Under the pieces are notes generated by a model. The model was not told the origin of the DNA, made no database searches, and saw only the letters and a list, made by a program, of their open reading frames with translations. A stretch of DNA of 64,000 nucleotides, from positions 1,804,864 through 1,868,863 of the forward strand of contig NZ_CP019333.1 of NCBI RefSeq assembly GCF_002163875.1, in the 5' to 3' direction. Origin of the DNA: Gilvibacter sp. SZ-19. Lineage in GTDB: Bacteria > Bacteroidota > Bacteroidia > Flavobacteriales > Flavobacteriaceae. Each line of letters begins with the position of its first letter. Position 1 is the stretch's first letter. The position numbers were made by a program, and so were the translations under genes. Shown here one piece after another: positions 62,583 to 64,000 of the stretch.

Positions 62583-63395
62583 TTAGAGTGTTTCAATTAG
62601 GCCTTTAAATAAGGCTATCATGTCTGGTTCGGCTTTCTCTGCCATGGCAATGATATCTGGAATATCTACTGGCTGTAAATTGTCCGGATCGCATTCATCG
62701 GTTAGTACAGAAACAGCAATGACCGGCAATCGCAAGTGATTAGCGACGATCACCTCTGGCACAGTACTCATTCCAACAGCGTCGGCACCAATAATCTTTA
62801 AATAACGATACTCGGCGCGGGTTTCCAATTGAGGGCCAACCACACTGGCATAAACGCCTTTGTGCAGTTGAATTCCACTTTGCTTGGCTAGCGATTCCAG
62901 GGTATTGTTCATGCCCTTGTCATAAGGGGCAGCCATATCTACAAAACGATCGCCCAATTGATCAACTCCGTTAAAGGCCAGGGGAGATCCGCCCTGCAAA
63001 TTGATATGGTCGTCAATAAGCATTAATTCTCCCTTTTTAAAGTTGAGGTTAATGGCTCCTGCGGCATTGGAAACCAATAGTCTTTTGATTCCTAGAGCAT
63101 GCATGATCCGAACGCCATAGGTTACATCTTGCAAGGTGTAGCCCTCATAAACGTGAAAGCGTCCTTGCATAACAATGACCTTTTTGCCGGCTAGTTTTCC
63201 GTAAAGCAGCTTCCCTTTGTGAAAGGCAACAGTAGCTGTAGGGAAATTGGGAATAAGATTGTAAGACACCTCGGCCTCTATAGCTATATGCTCCGGAAGT
63301 CGTTCCAAGCCTGTACCTAAAATGATCCCGATCTCTGGGTTTTCGAAACCTTTGGTCTTTAAAAATTTTGTGGTCTCTTCTATCAAATTGATCAT
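62583..63395 (-). CDS. Purine nucleoside phosphorylase
   Basis: A 270-residue trimeric-type PNP: GIILGTGLERLP (phosphate loop), MQGRFHVYEGY, SNAAGAIN and VGMSTVPEVIVANH (base-recognition Glu and catalytic region). It cleaves purine nucleosides with phosphate. In arsenosugar clusters the enzyme can remove adenine from the 5'-deoxyadenosyl-arsenical to give the sugar phosphate (inference from context). It overlaps the TIGR04282 gene by 4 bases. It could equally be the ordinary salvage enzyme. Confidence 0.9.
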   Translation of the reverse strand: MINLIEETTKFLKTKGFENPEIGIILGTGLERLPEHIAIEAEVSYNLIPNFPTATVAFHKGKLLYGKLAGKKVIVMQGRFHVYEGYTLQDVTYGVRIMHALGIKRLLVSNAAGAINLNFKKGELMLIDDHINLQGGSPLAFNGVDQLGDRFVDMAAPYDKGMNNTLESLAKQSGIQLHKGVYASVVGPQLETRAEYRYLKIIGADAVGMSTVPEVIVANHLRLPVIAVSVLTDECDPDNLQPVDIPDIIAMAEKAEPDMIALFKGLIETL

Positions 63396-64000
63396 AGCAA
63401 ATGTTTTGGTATAAAGGGTTTGAATTCTGGCTTGTCTTTTATGTCCTCAAAATAATCAATATCGTTGCGAACAGGCAATTTTCCCAGTTTTTTCTCCCCC
63501 AGATCGCTTAAGGTGTCTCTATAAACGGTGTCTGTGCCCCATTTTTTGTTTTTAAAGAGCTGCGGAAGCATTTTGGTCAGGCCCAAAAAATAGTAGCCTC
63601 CGTCTTGGGCAGGGCCTAAGACCACCTCGTGATCTTGTAGCATTTCCAAGCCTCTTATCAGATCTTCAGATCGCAGATCGAACAGATCACTGCCTATCAC
63701 CGCAACGCGAGAATAACCTTTGCTAAAGAGCAGTTCAAAAGCTGCTTGCATCTTCTGACCCAGATCTCCTGAGACCTGCACTTCTTTTTTAAATATTGTG
63801 TCGTTCCAGCGATCGTCTCTATGGAGCTGCTCCGAATAGAACACATACCGATCAAACGCCAGTTCTTCTGTAATAGCAACCGTGTGGTCTAGCAAGAATT
63901 TATAGACCTCTAAGGCATTGGCATCGCCAATGGTAGCGGCTAAACGGGTCTTACACTTTCCGAGTTCCGGATTACGCGTGAATATGATTAAAGCTGCATC
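63392..64000 (-). CDS. TIGR04282-type glycosyltransferase (arsenosugar cluster), 5' end beyond window
   Basis: The frame stays open to the right edge: the 36 codons upstream of the apparent TTG start at 63895 read DAALIIFTRNPELGKCKTRL then AATIGDANALEVYKFL, the usual N-terminus of the TIGR04282 family (LIIFtrnPxxGKxKTRLA). Further on are AVIGSDLFDL, VLGPAQDGGYYFLG and a KKWGTDTV motif. The family resembles nucleotidyltransferase/glycosyltransferase A folds and lies with ArsM and TIGR04283. The start codon is just outside the window. It overlaps the PNP gene by 4 bases. Confidence 0.85.
   Translation of the reverse strand, partial: DAALIIFTRNPELGKCKTRLAATIGDANALEVYKFLLDHTVAITEELAFDRYVFYSEQLHRDDRWNDTIFKKEVQVSGDLGQKMQAAFELLFSKGYSRVAVIGSDLFDLRSEDLIRGLEMLQDHEVVLGPAQDGGYYFLGLTKMLPQLFKNKKWGTDTVYRDTLSDLGEKKLGKLPVRNDIDYFEDIKDKPEFKPFIPKHLL

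Noticed and set aside
63392-63895. A complete 167-residue TIGR04282 protein starting at 63895
   Set aside because: That start is a TTG, and the conserved family N-terminus continues in frame to the window edge, so the gene is cut, not complete.

Overview
The window looks like a chromosomal segment of a marine member of the Bacteroidota, most likely Flavobacteriaceae. The evidence is a SusC/SusD pair, many lipoproteins with Bacteroidota-type lipoboxes, mevalonate-pathway genes, promoters of the TAnnTTTG (-7) type, and gene families usual in that group (GH97 SusB-like, ASPIC/UnbV lipoproteins, UbiA-type archaeal-lipid-like prenyltransferase). I cannot name the genus. There is no rRNA operon, intact tRNA or CRISPR array.

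Left edge (1-4.8 kb): the end of an integrated element. The start of a tyrosine-recombinase gene runs off the left edge. It is followed by direct repeats, a 3' fragment of tRNA-Leu(UAG) acting as an attachment-site duplicate, a second shorter tRNA-3'-like scar, and then an orphan type IIG restriction-modification enzyme and an unknown protein.

Sugar region (4.8-36.9 kb): module A is GH32 fructosidase, sugar-porter MFS, fructokinase, a convergent LacI regulator, and SusC/SusD behind a long leader. The middle holds a translationally coupled operon of three about 1,100-residue FG-GAP/ASPIC-UnbV lipoproteins, a vanadium-haloperoxidase-like PAP2 lipoprotein and a membrane-anchored GyrI-like protein; its function is unknown and it is the best candidate here for an undescribed system. 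Module B is SusB-like GH97, a GH100/debranching-like glycosidase, an SLC45-type sugar transporter, a second MFS, a GH37 trehalase with a fungal-type calcium-binding head, and a second PfkB kinase. LacI-type palindromes lie before susC and before the SLC45 gene, so one regulator may join both modules. The likely diet is sucrose/fructosides, alpha-glucosides and trehalose.

Housekeeping and envelope region (36.9-58.7 kb): BaiN-like flavoprotein, TetR with its own operator, mevalonate/isoprenoid genes (MVD, mevalonate kinase, UbiA family), a nitrilase, a pseudouridine synthase whose usual catalytic Asp is Gly, a polyprenol-type glycosyltransferase, TolB-like and M28 lipoproteins, two GT2 enzymes with a MORN-type protein, a FAD reductase plus membrane polyferredoxin, and a DUF547/beta-barrel/GH113-like/BamA-like group, followed by YceI and two small secreted proteins.

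Right edge (58.9-64 kb): a minus-strand operon matching the arsenosugar biosynthesis neighbourhood: TIGR04282 glycosyltransferase (cut by the right edge), purine nucleoside phosphorylase, ArsM-like methyltransferase, DUF547 and TIGR04283 glycosyltransferase, with an AraC-type membrane regulator at the end. The radical-SAM ArsS expected with this set is not in the window and may lie just beyond the right edge.
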